64,000 nucleotides of DNA from Pseudalkalibacillus salsuginis (GCF_021646685.1 NZ_JAKJHW010000001.1:186001-250000); one strand, 5' to 3'. Numbered from the stretch's first letter, positions 23,925 to 33,325 are shown. Notes: generated from the letters alone by a model not told the origin. Program-made: numbers and translations.

Positions 23925-25090
23925 TTCCTCCAGCCCCTTGTGTATGCTATTTCTCCACGGCAAATCGTCATTTTCAGCTTACCATCCTGATCAAGTATGG
24001 TCAGATCGGCATCTTTCCCGATAGCAATAGACCCTTTCCGGTCATAAATTCCATATTGCTTCGCAGGATTGATCGATGACATGAATACGAGTGCTGCATG
24101 GTCTGCATCAGCATACAATCTCATCTTTTCATAAGCTTCTTGCATCGTCAGGACACTTCCAGCTAAAGTTCCGTCCTGCAAAGTCGCTTGTCCATCCCGC
24201 ACCTGTACCTCTTGACCGCCAAGATCATAAGTACCATTCCCTAAACATTTTGCCCTCATTGCATCCGTGATCATCAGGAGTCCTTCCTTGCCCTTTATCT
24301 CATAGGCTAACCGGACCATATCAGGTGCGCAATGCAAGCCGTCCACAATGATTTCTGCAAGTGTGTCTGACCTTAAAAAAGCCCCCCCGACAACGCCGGG
24401 CTCACGGTGATGCATGGCTCGCATGCCATTGTAGAGATGGGTGAATTGATTCGCTCCTGCTTCAATGGCCTTCTTAACATCTTCATAAGCAGCATCACTA
24501 TGACCGATTGATACAACAATTCCATGTCCTGCAAGTTCTTTTATCATAGGGATGGCCCCTTCTATTTCAGGCGCCATTGTAACAACCTTTATGTTCCTCC
24601 CTGATAATCGATTCCAATGATTGAATGAGTCGAGATTCGGCCTCCTGATGTATTTCGGGTTTTGTGCGCCTCTTTTTTCCTCAGAAATGAATGGACCCTC
24701 CAAATGAATCCCGAGCACTTCTGCTTTTCCAGTTTCATTTTTTGTAGACAAATACGTAAGAACGGAAGTCAATGCCTGCTCGACTTCATGATCAGGGGCT
24801 GTCATCGTTGTCGGGAGAAAGCTGGTTGTTCCTTCAGAAGGCAGGATTTTTGCCATTTCATCGATCGCTTTTACAGTACCATCCATGACATCATGTCCAT
24901 TTGCCCCATGGATATGCCCGTCAATCCGACCAGGTAAAACAAGATCTTGATCGTCAAGCTGGATACATGGCTTCGGAATTTCCTTATCGCTCAATTCCTT
25001 GATCTTTCCTGCATCGATATGTATTTTGATTGGTTGGAAACCTTGTTCTCCTACAAAAACCTGGCCCCCAACAATTGTCTGAATCGCCAT
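23921..25090 (-). CDS. nagA: N-acetylglucosamine-6-phosphate deacetylase
   Basis: NagA deacetylates GlcNAc-6-phosphate to glucosamine-6-phosphate, the substrate of NagB. The 389-residue protein is an amidohydrolase-fold enzyme with LVLPGRIDGHIHG (metal-binding HxH; the usual D/G-F before DxHxHG is altered to RIDGHIH), a metal-binding glutamate in LGIHLEGPF, HLYNGM for the second histidine region and the catalytic aspartate in LMITDAMRA. The start is the ATG at 25090 with AGAGGTGA 5-8 bases upstream; the frame stays open to 25333 only because of a 21-bp tandem repeat upstream. It is the first gene of nagA-nagB-nagR-kinase. Confidence 0.93.
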   Translation of the reverse strand: MAIQTIVGGQVFVGEQGFQPIKIHIDAGKIKELSDKEIPKPCIQLDDQDLVLPGRIDGHIHGANGHDVMDGTVKAIDEMAKILPSEGTTSFLPTTMTAPDHEVEQALTSVLTYLSTKNETGKAEVLGIHLEGPFISEEKRGAQNPKYIRRPNLDSFNHWNRLSGRNIKVVTMAPEIEGAIPMIKELAGHGIVVSIGHSDAAYEDVKKAIEAGANQFTHLYNGMRAMHHREPGVVGGAFLRSDTLAEIIVDGLHCAPDMVRLAYEIKGKEGLLMITDAMRAKCLGNGTYDLGGQEVQVRDGQATLQDGTLAGSVLTMQEAYEKMRLYADADHAALVFMSSINPAKQYGIYDRKGSIAIGKDADLTILDQDGKLKMTICRGEIAYTRGWRN

Positions 25091-25102
25091 CAACTTCACC
25101 TC

Positions 25103-25148
25103 TTTCGTCCAGTATATAAAAATACTGGTACAGTTGTCTAGACCAGAG
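25103..25148 (-). promoter_or_regulatory. nagA promoter and NagR (dre-type) operator
   Basis: On the minus strand TCTGGTCTAGACAACTG (about 25132-25148) is a near-palindrome that closely resembles the DasR/NagR consensus around GGTCTAGACC. It overlaps a TAGACA -35 box, which is followed after 16 bases by TATATA as -10. Repression of the nag operon by the NagR encoded within it is the expected arrangement. Confidence 0.75.
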
Positions 25149-25204
25149 AAAGCCATCAACTGGAATGAGGAGTTCAAATAAGGGGCCAATTCCCGACTTT
25201 GCCG

Positions 25205-25262
25205 ACTAGTTTTGCAAAACTCCCGAGTTGTCTTGCAAATTCCACTATTTGTCTTGCAAATC
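25205..25262. repeat. Short tandem repeat, 21-bp period
   Basis: TTGCAA recurs at 25212, 25233 and 25254, exactly 21 bases apart, within units that read TTTGCAAGACAA on the minus strand. It lies upstream of the nagA promoter and creates an artefactual in-frame N-terminal extension of NagA. Confidence 0.8.
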
Positions 25263-25286
25263 AAAGCATCCATTTTATAAAATCGG

Positions 25287-25320
25287 AAAAGGCCTACCGA
25301 GCATAAGCCCAGTAGACCTT
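25287..25320 (-). terminator. Terminator of the MFS gene
   Basis: On the minus strand AAGGTCTACTGGGC pairs with GCTCGGTAGGCCTT, with two mismatches, and is followed by TTCC; it lies right after the MFS stop codon. Confidence 0.7.
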
Positions 25321-25329
25321 CATGAAGGT

Positions 25330-26583
25330 TCATTCAAAATTTCGCAGTCCCGGCACTTTCATAAAAACCACGATTGCAAAAATAATGATCAGTGTTGCGC
25401 CAGTCAGCATGACCGAGGTGATATCGACACCGAACGAAAGAACACCTGACGTTATTGCAAACGATACGGGAACGAGCCCGAGTGATGCCATTGAAAGCAA
25501 GCTCATCACACGACCGATCATCTCTTGTTTCACAACCGACTGGATAGCGGCAATGATCGGAATATTGATCACCGAGAACGTACTCCCTAACAACGCAATC
25601 AGCACCAGACTCTGCCATAAAACGTCGGTAAAACTGAATAGTGCGAAAAACAAGCCTGATCCCAAAACGGCATAGATGACGACAAGACCTCTTTTCCTTT
25701 GGATGTTCAAAATACCGATGAGTATAGAACCTACCAGCATCCCCCCTGCAAAAGACCCCTCAAGATAACTGAAGTCAAGGGAATTTCCACCAATGACATT
25801 CTTCACAAATAACGGCAATCCCATTTGCAGCGGCCCGACCATGAATAGATTGATGAAGATCGCAAACAACAAAAGTGAACATAAAAAGGCTGATTGCTTA
25901 ACATAATCGATCCCTTCTTTGATGGAAGAGAGCAAATTTGACGGGGATTGCTTTTCCGATGTTCCTTCCTTCTTCTTAATCCGGATCAGGAAAACAGCGA
26001 TACTTGCAATCACCAATAATACAGCAGTGATGGAGAAAGCCAGTACATAGCTCCCCAAGGCGATGATTGCACCTGCGAGCATCGGTCCTATAATGAAGGA
26101 AGACTGGCTTGTCATTTGAATGACGGAATTCGCTCTCGTCAGTTGCTGCTTATCTATCAATGATGGTAAAAGGCCGCTGTTTGCAGGCCAGAAGAACGCA
26201 TCCAGCACCCCGAATACAAGGGCGAACATAACGAACGACCAGATCGATACATCTCCTAGCAGAAGCCATACTACAAGGGCTAAAGCTACAATTGCGCGGA
26301 GAATGTCTGATAAAAACATGATGACATTTTTATTGAACCTGTCAGCAACCGCTCCACCCAATATCATGAATACCACCCTAGGAATACTTGACGCAATGAA
26401 TACCAGCCCAAGAGATGCCTGTAGATTCATGACTTCAACGACATACCAGGATTGGGAGAACATGAAGATGGATAAACCGAAGCTGGAACAGAGTTCTGCA
26501 ATCCATAACCATAAAAAATTTCTGTTTTTCCATATTGCTGTGGATTCTTCCCCTTGTGTCCTTGTTTCAACAACTGCTTCCAT
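25330..26583 (-). CDS. Major facilitator superfamily exporter
   Basis: The 417-residue protein has about twelve transmembrane helices and resembles the MFS group of drug/macrolide-type exporters (GGAVADRFNKNVIMFLSD in the loop after helix 2, with the conserved GxxxDRxxR-like pattern). The ATG at 26583 is preceded by GGAGG at 7 bases; an earlier frame start at 26616 is unsupported. The TetR gene ends 89 bases upstream on the same strand, so the pump is probably co-transcribed with and controlled by it. The substrate is unknown. Confidence 0.82.
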   Translation of the reverse strand: MEAVVETRTQGEESTAIWKNRNFLWLWIAELCSSFGLSIFMFSQSWYVVEVMNLQASLGLVFIASSIPRVVFMILGGAVADRFNKNVIMFLSDILRAIVALALVVWLLLGDVSIWSFVMFALVFGVLDAFFWPANSGLLPSLIDKQQLTRANSVIQMTSQSSFIIGPMLAGAIIALGSYVLAFSITAVLLVIASIAVFLIRIKKKEGTSEKQSPSNLLSSIKEGIDYVKQSAFLCSLLLFAIFINLFMVGPLQMGLPLFVKNVIGGNSLDFSYLEGSFAGGMLVGSILIGILNIQRKRGLVVIYAVLGSGLFFALFSFTDVLWQSLVLIALLGSTFSVINIPIIAAIQSVVKQEMIGRVMSLLSMASLGLVPVSFAITSGVLSFGVDITSVMLTGATLIIIFAIVVFMKVPGLRNFE

Positions 26584-26672
26584 ATGATCGCCTCCAACTA
26601 ATCGACTCCCTACCATTTTCTTCTAATGGCCAAAACCTTTGCACTGTCTCGAGGAGGTTTTTGGAATCAGTC

Positions 26673-27281
26673 TCAAGGCTGAATTTTCAGATATGTGGAC
26701 ACCATTCGTTCATATAACCGGACCATTCGCTTATGCTCTGAATCGTTCTTATGGAAAAGTAAATGCAGCACGATGCCATCCATCATGGACCAGAAAAGCT
26801 TCGAAAACTCATCGGTATTGACATCTTTCCGGAATTCACCTGTCTCGATTCCTTCTTCTACGATATCCTTTATGAGAGTGGTGAACATTTTCACCCTCGC
26901 ATCAAACAGGCTTTCTTTATCATTTTTTGATATATAGATCCAAAACTCGAACTGGACGGCAATCGTATTCAAGTCCTCCTTCTCTATCGCCCCGCTCAAT
27001 AAATGCCGGAAAAGGTATTCAAATTTAGCTGAGGCGCTGTTTTGTTCAACAAGCTGTTTTTTTATCTCAAAGAACTTTTCGGTACGCCTTTCGTTCAACC
27101 TGTAAAAGATCTCCTCTTTACTGGAGAAGTACAAATAGATTGACCCTTTACTCGTTCCAGAAGCTTTTGCGATGTCATCGACCGTCGTGTCATTGTAGCC
27201 CTTTTCTGCAAAGCAATGCGCTGAAGCGTCTAAGATGGCTGCTACCTTTTCTTCTTTATATTTTTTTGATACTTTCGGCAT
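26673..27281 (-). CDS. TetR-family transcriptional regulator
   Basis: The 202-residue protein begins with a TetR DNA-binding domain (ILDASAHCFAEKGY, then TTVDDIAKASGTSKGSIYLYFSSKEEI, residues about 16-57) and continues with an all-helical ligand-binding domain. It overlaps the preceding acetyltransferase gene by 26 bases. It most likely represses the adjacent MFS exporter gene. The ribosome binding site (AAAGG) is weak and very close to the ATG, which fits translation coupled to the upstream gene. Confidence 0.88.
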   Translation of the reverse strand: MPKVSKKYKEEKVAAILDASAHCFAEKGYNDTTVDDIAKASGTSKGSIYLYFSSKEEIFYRLNERRTEKFFEIKKQLVEQNSASAKFEYLFRHLLSGAIEKEDLNTIAVQFEFWIYISKNDKESLFDARVKMFTTLIKDIVEEGIETGEFRKDVNTDEFSKLFWSMMDGIVLHLLFHKNDSEHKRMVRLYERMVSTYLKIQP

Positions 27282-28173
27282 TTACCTTTGTTGACTCCTT
27301 TATGACTTTTCTCATACAAACCTGTTGGACCACCGTTGAAAACCCCCGATTTTTGACTGCTTCATATTGTGGTTTCGCCTCTCTGGAAAGGTTGATGACC
27401 AAACGTTTACACGCCTTCTGCGGCACTAAGGATTTATATAACATCGTGTCGACCAGGGTTACTGGATCACGAAAGTCAGGGCGGACACCAAGCTGATACA
27501 GCACGATTGAAGCTAAGCATCCATTTGATTTCAGATTCCGTTTGGACAGCGTATAACCTACCTGCCTGCCTTCATATGAAACGATCATCCCCTCTCCATT
27601 GACCACACTTTGCCATTGTGTCTGCCAGGGGCCTCCTTGATGATAAAAAGGTAAATGACTTACGTTTTCAGGCGAGGTCCACTCGAATTGATATTGAGGA
27701 CCCAACGCAAAGTCTTCAAAATATACTTGTAACCGCCCATCTTGTTGTATAAATTCAACATGGTCGTTAATTTCATAGCCTAACGATTCATAAAGTTTGA
27801 TCGCACCTGTGTTCTCGCTGATCGCCTCAAGCGTGGCAATATCGACATCTCTCTTTTTATAAATTTCCATTACGTATTCCATCATCTGTTTTCCGATCCC
27901 TGTTCTGCGATACTCCGGGGCTACACCTGTTCCGCCATTATAACCGATTGTTTTTCCAGCAATTGTCCTGAATCCGTTCAACACAATACCAGCTGGAACT
28001 CCATTCACATATGTAATGACTGAGTCTTCAGCTGACAACCCTTCTTGGACCATCCGTTGTAAAAAACGATCCACAGTCATCGTCATATCGGTGAAATACC
28101 CTTTGAAACCTGAATTCCAGGCTTCGATGACATCTTCTAATGGGCAGGATAGGAGCCGTTTGATTTCAATCAT
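27256..28173 (-). CDS. GNAT-family N-acetyltransferase (YqkA-like)
   Basis: The 305-residue protein has an N-terminal GNAT domain with the acetyl-CoA loop VAPEYRRTGIGKQMMEYVM and the later AISENTGAIKLYESLGYE, plus a C-terminal half that looks like a second, degenerate GNAT fold. The start at 28173 is chosen because GAGGAGG lies 9 bases upstream; the open frame reaches 28248 without support. Its position next to yqzH-, yqjQ- and yqjP-like genes suggests equivalence to B. subtilis YqkA. The substrate is unknown. Confidence 0.8.
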   Translation of the reverse strand: MIEIKRLLSCPLEDVIEAWNSGFKGYFTDMTMTVDRFLQRMVQEGLSAEDSVITYVNGVPAGIVLNGFRTIAGKTIGYNGGTGVAPEYRRTGIGKQMMEYVMEIYKKRDVDIATLEAISENTGAIKLYESLGYEINDHVEFIQQDGRLQVYFEDFALGPQYQFEWTSPENVSHLPFYHQGGPWQTQWQSVVNGEGMIVSYEGRQVGYTLSKRNLKSNGCLASIVLYQLGVRPDFRDPVTLVDTMLYKSLVPQKACKRLVINLSREAKPQYEAVKNRGFSTVVQQVCMRKVIKESTKVNAESIKKI

Positions 28174-28272
28174 CCCTTGTTCCTCCTCATATAAAACTGA
28201 CCAGTTAGTTTTTATTATTTCTTTAGTATGTAAACAAAATAGTTCCAAAACAAAGAAAAAACGGGAATTGAT

Positions 28273-28449
28273 TCACTCGAGAATTTCGTAAGAAGAAATA
28301 TGGGAAGGATTGATATAAAGCGAAGGATGGATTTCAACCAATTCATCACGGACAGCATCATCTTCTGTCATGACCATTGAATGGAAATCGTATTTTTCCA
28401 TTTGAAGGACATATTCTTTACCACTATTCATCACAACTTTTATTCTCAT
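28273..28449 (-). CDS. Small conserved-looking protein (58 aa) of unknown function
   Basis: A strong GAGGAGGAG ribosome binding site stands 6 bases before an ATG at 28449, opening a 58-codon frame with good coding character (starting MRIKVVMNSGKEYVL and ending in HISSYEILE). The product is acidic, soluble and probably a small mixed alpha/beta fold. It lies between the divergent yqzH-like gene and the acetyltransferase gene, with which it may be co-transcribed. I do not recognise the family. Confidence 0.7.
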   Translation of the reverse strand: MRIKVVMNSGKEYVLQMEKYDFHSMVMTEDDAVRDELVEIHPSLYINPSHISSYEILE

Positions 28450-28590
28450 CCTAAACTCCTCCTCTTTATCACTTCTATAACTATATTCGCAGGAGATCGA
28501 TTCATTTCCTTCTATACTGACGATCTCCCAAAAAATATTGTTGACTGGCAGTCTATACTGCTCTATCGTAAATGCAGGGCGGTGAATGAC

Positions 28591-28791
28591 ATGGAGAAAA
28601 AACTGGTCAAAAAAATGATCGATCGGTGTTTACTGGATTATTTCGGCGATTTGCAGTTTTCACCCATCTCTGAGTCGGAATATGATGCACTGATTGAAGA
28701 CATTATTTCAGAGGTGCACAACCAACCTCATGAAGATGTATTCGCTATTGTACATGACAAGGTCTATTCTTACCTGGCGACTAGCCATTAA
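28591..28791 (+). CDS. yqzH: YqzH-like small protein
   Basis: The 66-residue protein (KKMIDRCLLDYFGDL, SESEYDALIEDI, then VHDKVYSYL) matches the YqzH-like family found in Bacillus next to the yqj genes. Its function is unknown. The ATG at 28591 has AGGGCGG 8 bases upstream; an in-frame GTG three codons earlier is possible. The reading frame stays open much further upstream, but that part is antisense to the 58-residue gene and looks non-coding. Confidence 0.65.
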   Translation: MEKKLVKKMIDRCLLDYFGDLQFSPISESEYDALIEDIISEVHNQPHEDVFAIVHDKVYSYLATSH

Positions 28792-28832
28792 ACGGACTTG
28801 TAAATGTCCACATGGGTTTACTTGTTGAATCA

Positions 28833-28877
28833 GAAAAAGACTGCTCCCTAACATAATGTGAGAAGCAGCCATTTTCC
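28833..28877. terminator. Hairpin terminator between convergent yqzH and yqjQ
   Basis: ACTGCTCC pairs with GGCTGCTTC-type sequence in the opposite arm (28840-28847 with 28862-28870). On the minus strand TTTTTC follows. Confidence 0.6.
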
Positions 28878-29663
28878 CTATTTTTGACGGAACGCTTTTT
28901 TCCCTACCTTTTCCATTAATGTGGGCATGAGCTGATACATCTTGCTTCCTGCTTCCATCCAACCAGGAAGATTGATTTCTCTTACCGGCTTCTCAATTGC
29001 ACCGACAATCTTGCTTGCCACTTCTGATGGTCGAAGCATCCATTTCCCTATATTTTTCTCGTATTGACCGGTTTGGTCTGCAATCTTTAAGAAGTTGGTC
29101 TTAATAGGACCTGGATTGACGGTCGTCACCTGGATGCCGAAGTCTTCCACTTCCATTCGTAAGCTGTTAGAAAAACCTAGAACAGCATGTTTTGTCGCTG
29201 CATAAACACTTCCTTTCACCGTAGCAATTTTGGCTGCTTGGGAAGCGATATTGATGATTTGCCCCCTTTTCTGCTCGATCATTCCAGGTAAAACCGCTTT
29301 GGTGCATGCCATCATTCCTAAGACATTCGTGTTGAACATCCCCTCGATATCTTCCATTTTTGCATCTTGAAAATAATCGAAGACACCGAATCCAGCATTA
29401 TTTATAAGAACATCAATCGCTCCAACTTCTTGGTACATCTGGTTAAATACCGAATCGACGTGAATTTTGTCTTGAACATCCAGTTGAAAAGTATGCGCAG
29501 TCGTTTTATAATCGTTCTTAATTTCATTACGAAGGTGTTCAAGCCTATCGAACGATCGAGCCATCAATACAGGAGTCCAACCTTTGGATGCAATCATTCT
29601 TGCCATTTCTGCTCCAATTCCACTCGAGGCGCCGGTGATGACGACGATCTTAACATTGCTCAT
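28878..29663 (-). CDS. yqjQ: Short-chain dehydrogenase/reductase (YqjQ-like)
   Basis: The 261-residue protein is a classical SDR with the NAD(P)-binding motif TGASSGIGAEMA (residues 10-21), NNAGFG, catalytic serine in IINIASQAA and the Y-x3-K pair in YAATKHAVLG. A C-terminal extension (about residues 215-261) is typical of the YqjQ/DltE group. AAGGAGG lies 8 bases before the ATG. Its ATG directly abuts the stop of the metallo-hydrolase gene, an arrangement shared with B. subtilis yqjP-yqjQ. The substrate is unknown. Confidence 0.88.
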   Translation of the reverse strand: MSNVKIVVITGASSGIGAEMARMIASKGWTPVLMARSFDRLEHLRNEIKNDYKTTAHTFQLDVQDKIHVDSVFNQMYQEVGAIDVLINNAGFGVFDYFQDAKMEDIEGMFNTNVLGMMACTKAVLPGMIEQKRGQIINIASQAAKIATVKGSVYAATKHAVLGFSNSLRMEVEDFGIQVTTVNPGPIKTNFLKIADQTGQYEKNIGKWMLRPSEVASKIVGAIEKPVREINLPGWMEAGSKMYQLMPTLMEKVGKKAFRQK

Positions 29664-30635
29664 TTATACAACCTCCTTCGCTTTGAAATAAAGGACACCA
29701 TTTTTCTCTGTAATTTGTACTAGTTCCTTACTGTCCAGCAAATCCAGGTGTCCGAGTGTTTCCGACATGGTAAGACCGAGTTCTTTTAGAAATATGGACG
29801 GGAAGAGCTTTTGACAGATTTCAAAACCCGTCAACGGCGGGTCGATAATCAGGTTCAAAATATCTTTTGCACGCTCTTCTTGTTTCATCAATCGTTCCTT
29901 TATCAGGTCTTTCGGATGAACAACTGGATTACCATGGCCCGGATACACGGTGTTCACTTTCAAATCTAACAGTTTCCTCAGTGAATTCCTGTATTGAATT
30001 AAGGTTTTCGGCCGCTCTTGAACACCGATGGGTGGAGGTTCGATCAATGCATTAGAGGAAATGTGCTGGATGAGATGGTCACCACCGATCATGATGCCAT
30101 CTTTTTCACTTAGCAAGGATAAGTGCCCTTGAGCATGGCCGGGTGTCTCGATCACAATCCATCCTGGTAAACCTGCAATTCGATCACCTTCTTTTACAAT
30201 GGTATGTATGTTGATAGAACATGAGTAGGCCAGATAACCGCGAATCTGTTTCATTGCTTTTTCATGAAATTTTTCAATACCCATTTCTTTATAAATTTTC
30301 AAATAGAACGCGTCATGATGATCGAGGAATTCAGGGTCCTGACGTAACCAGGGTTCATTGTATGCTAATCCAATAAACGTGGTCCCGTTGTCTTTCAAGT
30401 AGTCTGATAGACCTACATGATCAGGATGATGATGTGTGAGCACGACCTGTTCGATTTCAGATACGCCGAAACCTAATTTATTGATCTGGGTAAGAAAAGC
30501 TTCCCATGCCTCCTTCGTCTTCGGGCCGGTATCAACGAGTGTCAGTTTTTCATCCTCTATCAGATATACATTAACATCACCAACTGCAAATGGAGTCGGT
30601 AACGTAATACAGTGAATATTCGATGTTTGATTCAA
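29664..30635 (-). CDS. yqjP: Metallo-beta-lactamase-fold hydrolase (YqjP-like)
   Basis: The 323-residue protein carries the metal-binding motif THHHPDH (about residues 66-72), a later histidine in ETPGHAQGH and an aspartate in MIGGDHL, so a binuclear metal site is intact. A C-terminal winged-helix-like tail (about residues 240-323) is typical of the LACTB2/YqjP group. The start is a TTG at 30635 with GGAGG 10 bases upstream. It forms a two-gene operon with the YqjQ-type dehydrogenase. The reaction catalysed is unknown. Confidence 0.87.
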   Translation of the reverse strand: MNQTSNIHCITLPTPFAVGDVNVYLIEDEKLTLVDTGPKTKEAWEAFLTQINKLGFGVSEIEQVVLTHHHPDHVGLSDYLKDNGTTFIGLAYNEPWLRQDPEFLDHHDAFYLKIYKEMGIEKFHEKAMKQIRGYLAYSCSINIHTIVKEGDRIAGLPGWIVIETPGHAQGHLSLLSEKDGIMIGGDHLIQHISSNALIEPPPIGVQERPKTLIQYRNSLRKLLDLKVNTVYPGHGNPVVHPKDLIKERLMKQEERAKDILNLIIDPPLTGFEICQKLFPSIFLKELGLTMSETLGHLDLLDSKELVQITEKNGVLYFKAKEVV

Positions 30636-30765
30636 AGTAAAAACGCCTCCGTATATTAGGACTGAAGCAAGTAGTCTAAAAAATTGGGAAATACTACTTT
30701 AAACTTGATTGTACTCTCGGAAAGATAGAGTGCTTTCATTTTAGCAGAAGGGAGAATCATTTAAA

Positions 30766-31617
30766 ATGATTACAATCAATCGCATCACCTTTGTTGGCGC
30801 AGGATCAATGGCAGAATCAATCATAAAAGGGCTGATTTCTAAGAAAATGATTCCCTCTCGAAATATCATTGCAACCAACCGGACCGATGATGAACGGTTG
30901 GAATGCCTGGAAGAGAAATATGGTATCCAGATTTCTTATGAGGACGAACGTATTTTGACAGATACGGATCTCATCATCCTGGCGATGAAACCGAAAGACG
31001 CACAATCGGGTCTTGAACGCATTCGTCCTTACGTAAAAGAATCCCATATCATTGCTTCTGTCATGGCCGGTATTACGACAGGCTTCATTGAAGAGATTCT
31101 TGACGGCCCTTATCCTGTCATCCGGACAATGCCGAATACTTCTTCAGAGATCGGCTTGTCGACCACAACTCTATGTATGGGTAAAAACACAACGATCATA
31201 CATGCTCAAGCTGTCGAAGCGCTTTTTAAAGCCATCGGCTCAGTAACCATCGTCCAAGAACGCGACATGGATGCAACTACTGCTCTGGCAGGAAGTGGGC
31301 CTGCCTATCTATACTATATTGCGGAAGCCATGAAACAAGCCGCCCAATCTCTTGAAATGGAAGAAGATAAAGCGAGGGAATTGATTGCCGACACAATGAT
31401 AGGGGCTGGCCATATGATGAAAGAATCATCGCTTGACCTTGCTCAGCTCCGGATCAACATTACAAGTCCTGGCGGTACGACTGCAGCTGGGTTGGATGCC
31501 TTGATGGAACACCATGCTGATGAGGCGTTCAAACGCTGTATCTTGGAAGCAGCCAAGCGCTCCAAAGAGCTTCAAAGACATTTTTCCTCGATAGAGAAAA
31601 ATCCAGCCAAGTATTAA
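30766..31617 (+). CDS. proC: Pyrroline-5-carboxylate reductase
   Basis: ProC reduces pyrroline-5-carboxylate to proline with NAD(P)H. The 283-residue protein has the N-terminal Rossmann motif FVGAGSMAESIIKGL and the C-terminal P5CR signature (LAGSGPAYLYYIAEAM, then ITSPGGTTAAGLDALM). By position between yqjP- and yqjN-like genes it corresponds to B. subtilis YqjO/ProI, the main anabolic enzyme. AGAAGGGAG precedes the ATG, and a strong terminator follows the stop. Upstream, AAGTAGT and ACTACTT (30670-30700 region) form a 7-bp inverted repeat of unknown role. Confidence 0.94.
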   Translation: MITINRITFVGAGSMAESIIKGLISKKMIPSRNIIATNRTDDERLECLEEKYGIQISYEDERILTDTDLIILAMKPKDAQSGLERIRPYVKESHIIASVMAGITTGFIEEILDGPYPVIRTMPNTSSEIGLSTTTLCMGKNTTIIHAQAVEALFKAIGSVTIVQERDMDATTALAGSGPAYLYYIAEAMKQAAQSLEMEEDKARELIADTMIGAGHMMKESSLDLAQLRINITSPGGTTAAGLDALMEHHADEAFKRCILEAAKRSKELQRHFSSIEKNPAKY

Positions 31618-31626
31618 GCTTAGGAA

Positions 31627-31652
31627 AAAGAGCCCTTTTGGGCCCTTTTTTC
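31627..31652 (+). terminator. proC terminator
   Basis: GAGCCC and GGGCCC arms around TTTT are followed by six T residues immediately after proC. Confidence 0.85.
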
Positions 31653-31708
31653 ATTTGGTTCTGTTATACGTAATTTTCATTTTGTATATGGATGATCCGC
31701 AAAGCCTA

Positions 31709-33325
31709 CTATTTAAGCAATTTATGGATGGCAACACTGAGAATATCAGGGAAAGCTCCAAATGAGTAGTCGATATTCAATCGTTCTGTCCAGCGATGAG
31801 GATCTCGACCTAAAGGACCTAGGTTCATAACTGGAATTTTAAGGTGCTTCAGCTCATCAAGCGGAAAATGATAACCGTTTTCATAAAGCGGCATATTGCG
31901 GAATAAGGGTACGAGCCCTTCCACCGGTTGTGAGAGACTAGTAAAACTCAAGTCGGACAATCCTGCAAAGTAATGCTGATTCTTCAAAACAACATTATGT
32001 TTTGTTTCCGCATACTCGATCATCTCCCCTACCACTTGCTTGATATGGGAGTTCTCCCGCGAGGATACGGCAGGGTAAAACGGCGGACTGTAAAACAAAA
32101 CAATCATCGGACCTTGTTCTTTACAAAGTGAAGCAAGGTCGAAAACGAGCCGGGTTGAAAGGTCCCGATCCCCTATCGTTCTGAAATTTCCTGCGATATA
32201 GGCTTGGCGGCGGACAATTTCCGCTTCTCCATATTGTTCAATCGCTTTTTCGAGTAACTCTTGATACGTGTAAACGGAAATCTTGCTGTCGATCGGCTCG
32301 AATTGTTCCCATTTGTTGAAAGCAGCGGCTCTATCATGCAGCTGTTTTTCTATACGTCCAGCTACTTTGTGTGCGAGGGACAACAAGTCCTTGTTGATTT
32401 CATGTACGGTACGTTCCATCACCATCATGTTAAAAAGTGTAACTGCTACATGAGGGATTTGGACTGAATACTCCTCTTTCAAATCCTTTTGCATCAAGTT
32501 GGTTGGAGGTGGCGTAACTTCTCCGTCGATCATTTCACAAAACGCCGTGTTAAGCTCCAGTTCACGCGTCAACTCGGCCGCCATGTAATTGGCGTTGATA
32601 CCCGAAAAGGGTTCTCCGACATGTGTCTCCATGCCGAAGCACAAATAGCCTGGTAACAGCTTGCCTACTGAACCAGTATAAACATACTGATTCGTATCTC
32701 CTGGATACCTTGTGAAAATCGGCTCTGAGTTCAAGCATGCTTTATAGTGCAGACCGTGTGTCTGGGACATCTCAAGAAGAACCTCCACAGCTTCCATCAT
32801 TCCTGTAGAGTTCGCTTCCTCATCCGGTACGGAAAGTAACAGGATGTTTCCATCAAATTCGCCGAGGCTCGCTCTTTCCATCATCGCCATTTGGAGAGCC
32901 AAACCTGCCTTCATATCCATCGTCCCTCTTCCAAACAACCACTCACCAGTCTTCAGATCGTCCTGAACTGCAGGCGGAAGATCATTTTTGATCGACATGT
33001 ATTCGGCAGTCAGATCCTTTGGCCGAAAAGCGAGGTTTTTATATTCGCCATAATCTTCAATATCTACGACATCCATATGGTTAATCAGGATCACTGTATC
33101 AGAACTGTTTCCATTTCGGATCAATCCTGTGACAAACTTACGACCATCATTTGTCGGATGGATTTGCAGATCCAAGGGGTTGTCCTTGAAATAAGGAAGA
33201 TCATTCAGCTTCATATGGATGTATTCACTGATTGCAATTTCGGCATCAGATCCCGTAATACTTGGAAACTCTACTAAATGACAAAGCAATTCCTTCAGGC
33301 TTTCTTTATCCTGCCATTTCTTCAT
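31709..33325 (-). CDS. yqjN: M20-family peptidase/deacylase, RocB-like (YqjN)
   Basis: The 538-residue protein belongs to the M20 metallopeptidase family. Metal ligands are seen in INHMDVVD, in FGRGTMDMKAGLAL and in SVPDEEANSTG. It is longer than most M20 enzymes and matches the RocB-type group linked to arginine/amino-acid degradation, as B. subtilis YqjN, which lies in the same place beside proI. GGGAG stands about 10 bases upstream of the ATG. The real substrate is not known; a dipeptide or acyl-amino acid is likely. Confidence 0.87.
   Translation of the reverse strand: MKKWQDKESLKELLCHLVEFPSITGSDAEIAISEYIHMKLNDLPYFKDNPLDLQIHPTNDGRKFVTGLIRNGNSSDTVILINHMDVVDIEDYGEYKNLAFRPKDLTAEYMSIKNDLPPAVQDDLKTGEWLFGRGTMDMKAGLALQMAMMERASLGEFDGNILLLSVPDEEANSTGMMEAVEVLLEMSQTHGLHYKACLNSEPIFTRYPGDTNQYVYTGSVGKLLPGYLCFGMETHVGEPFSGINANYMAAELTRELELNTAFCEMIDGEVTPPPTNLMQKDLKEEYSVQIPHVAVTLFNMMVMERTVHEINKDLLSLAHKVAGRIEKQLHDRAAAFNKWEQFEPIDSKISVYTYQELLEKAIEQYGEAEIVRRQAYIAGNFRTIGDRDLSTRLVFDLASLCKEQGPMIVLFYSPPFYPAVSSRENSHIKQVVGEMIEYAETKHNVVLKNQHYFAGLSDLSFTSLSQPVEGLVPLFRNMPLYENGYHFPLDELKHLKIPVMNLGPLGRDPHRWTERLNIDYSFGAFPDILSVAIHKLLK

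Noticed and set aside
25091-25333. N-terminal extension of NagA of 81 codons
   Set aside because: The extension runs through the operator and a tandem repeat; the ATG at 25090 has a proper ribosome binding site.
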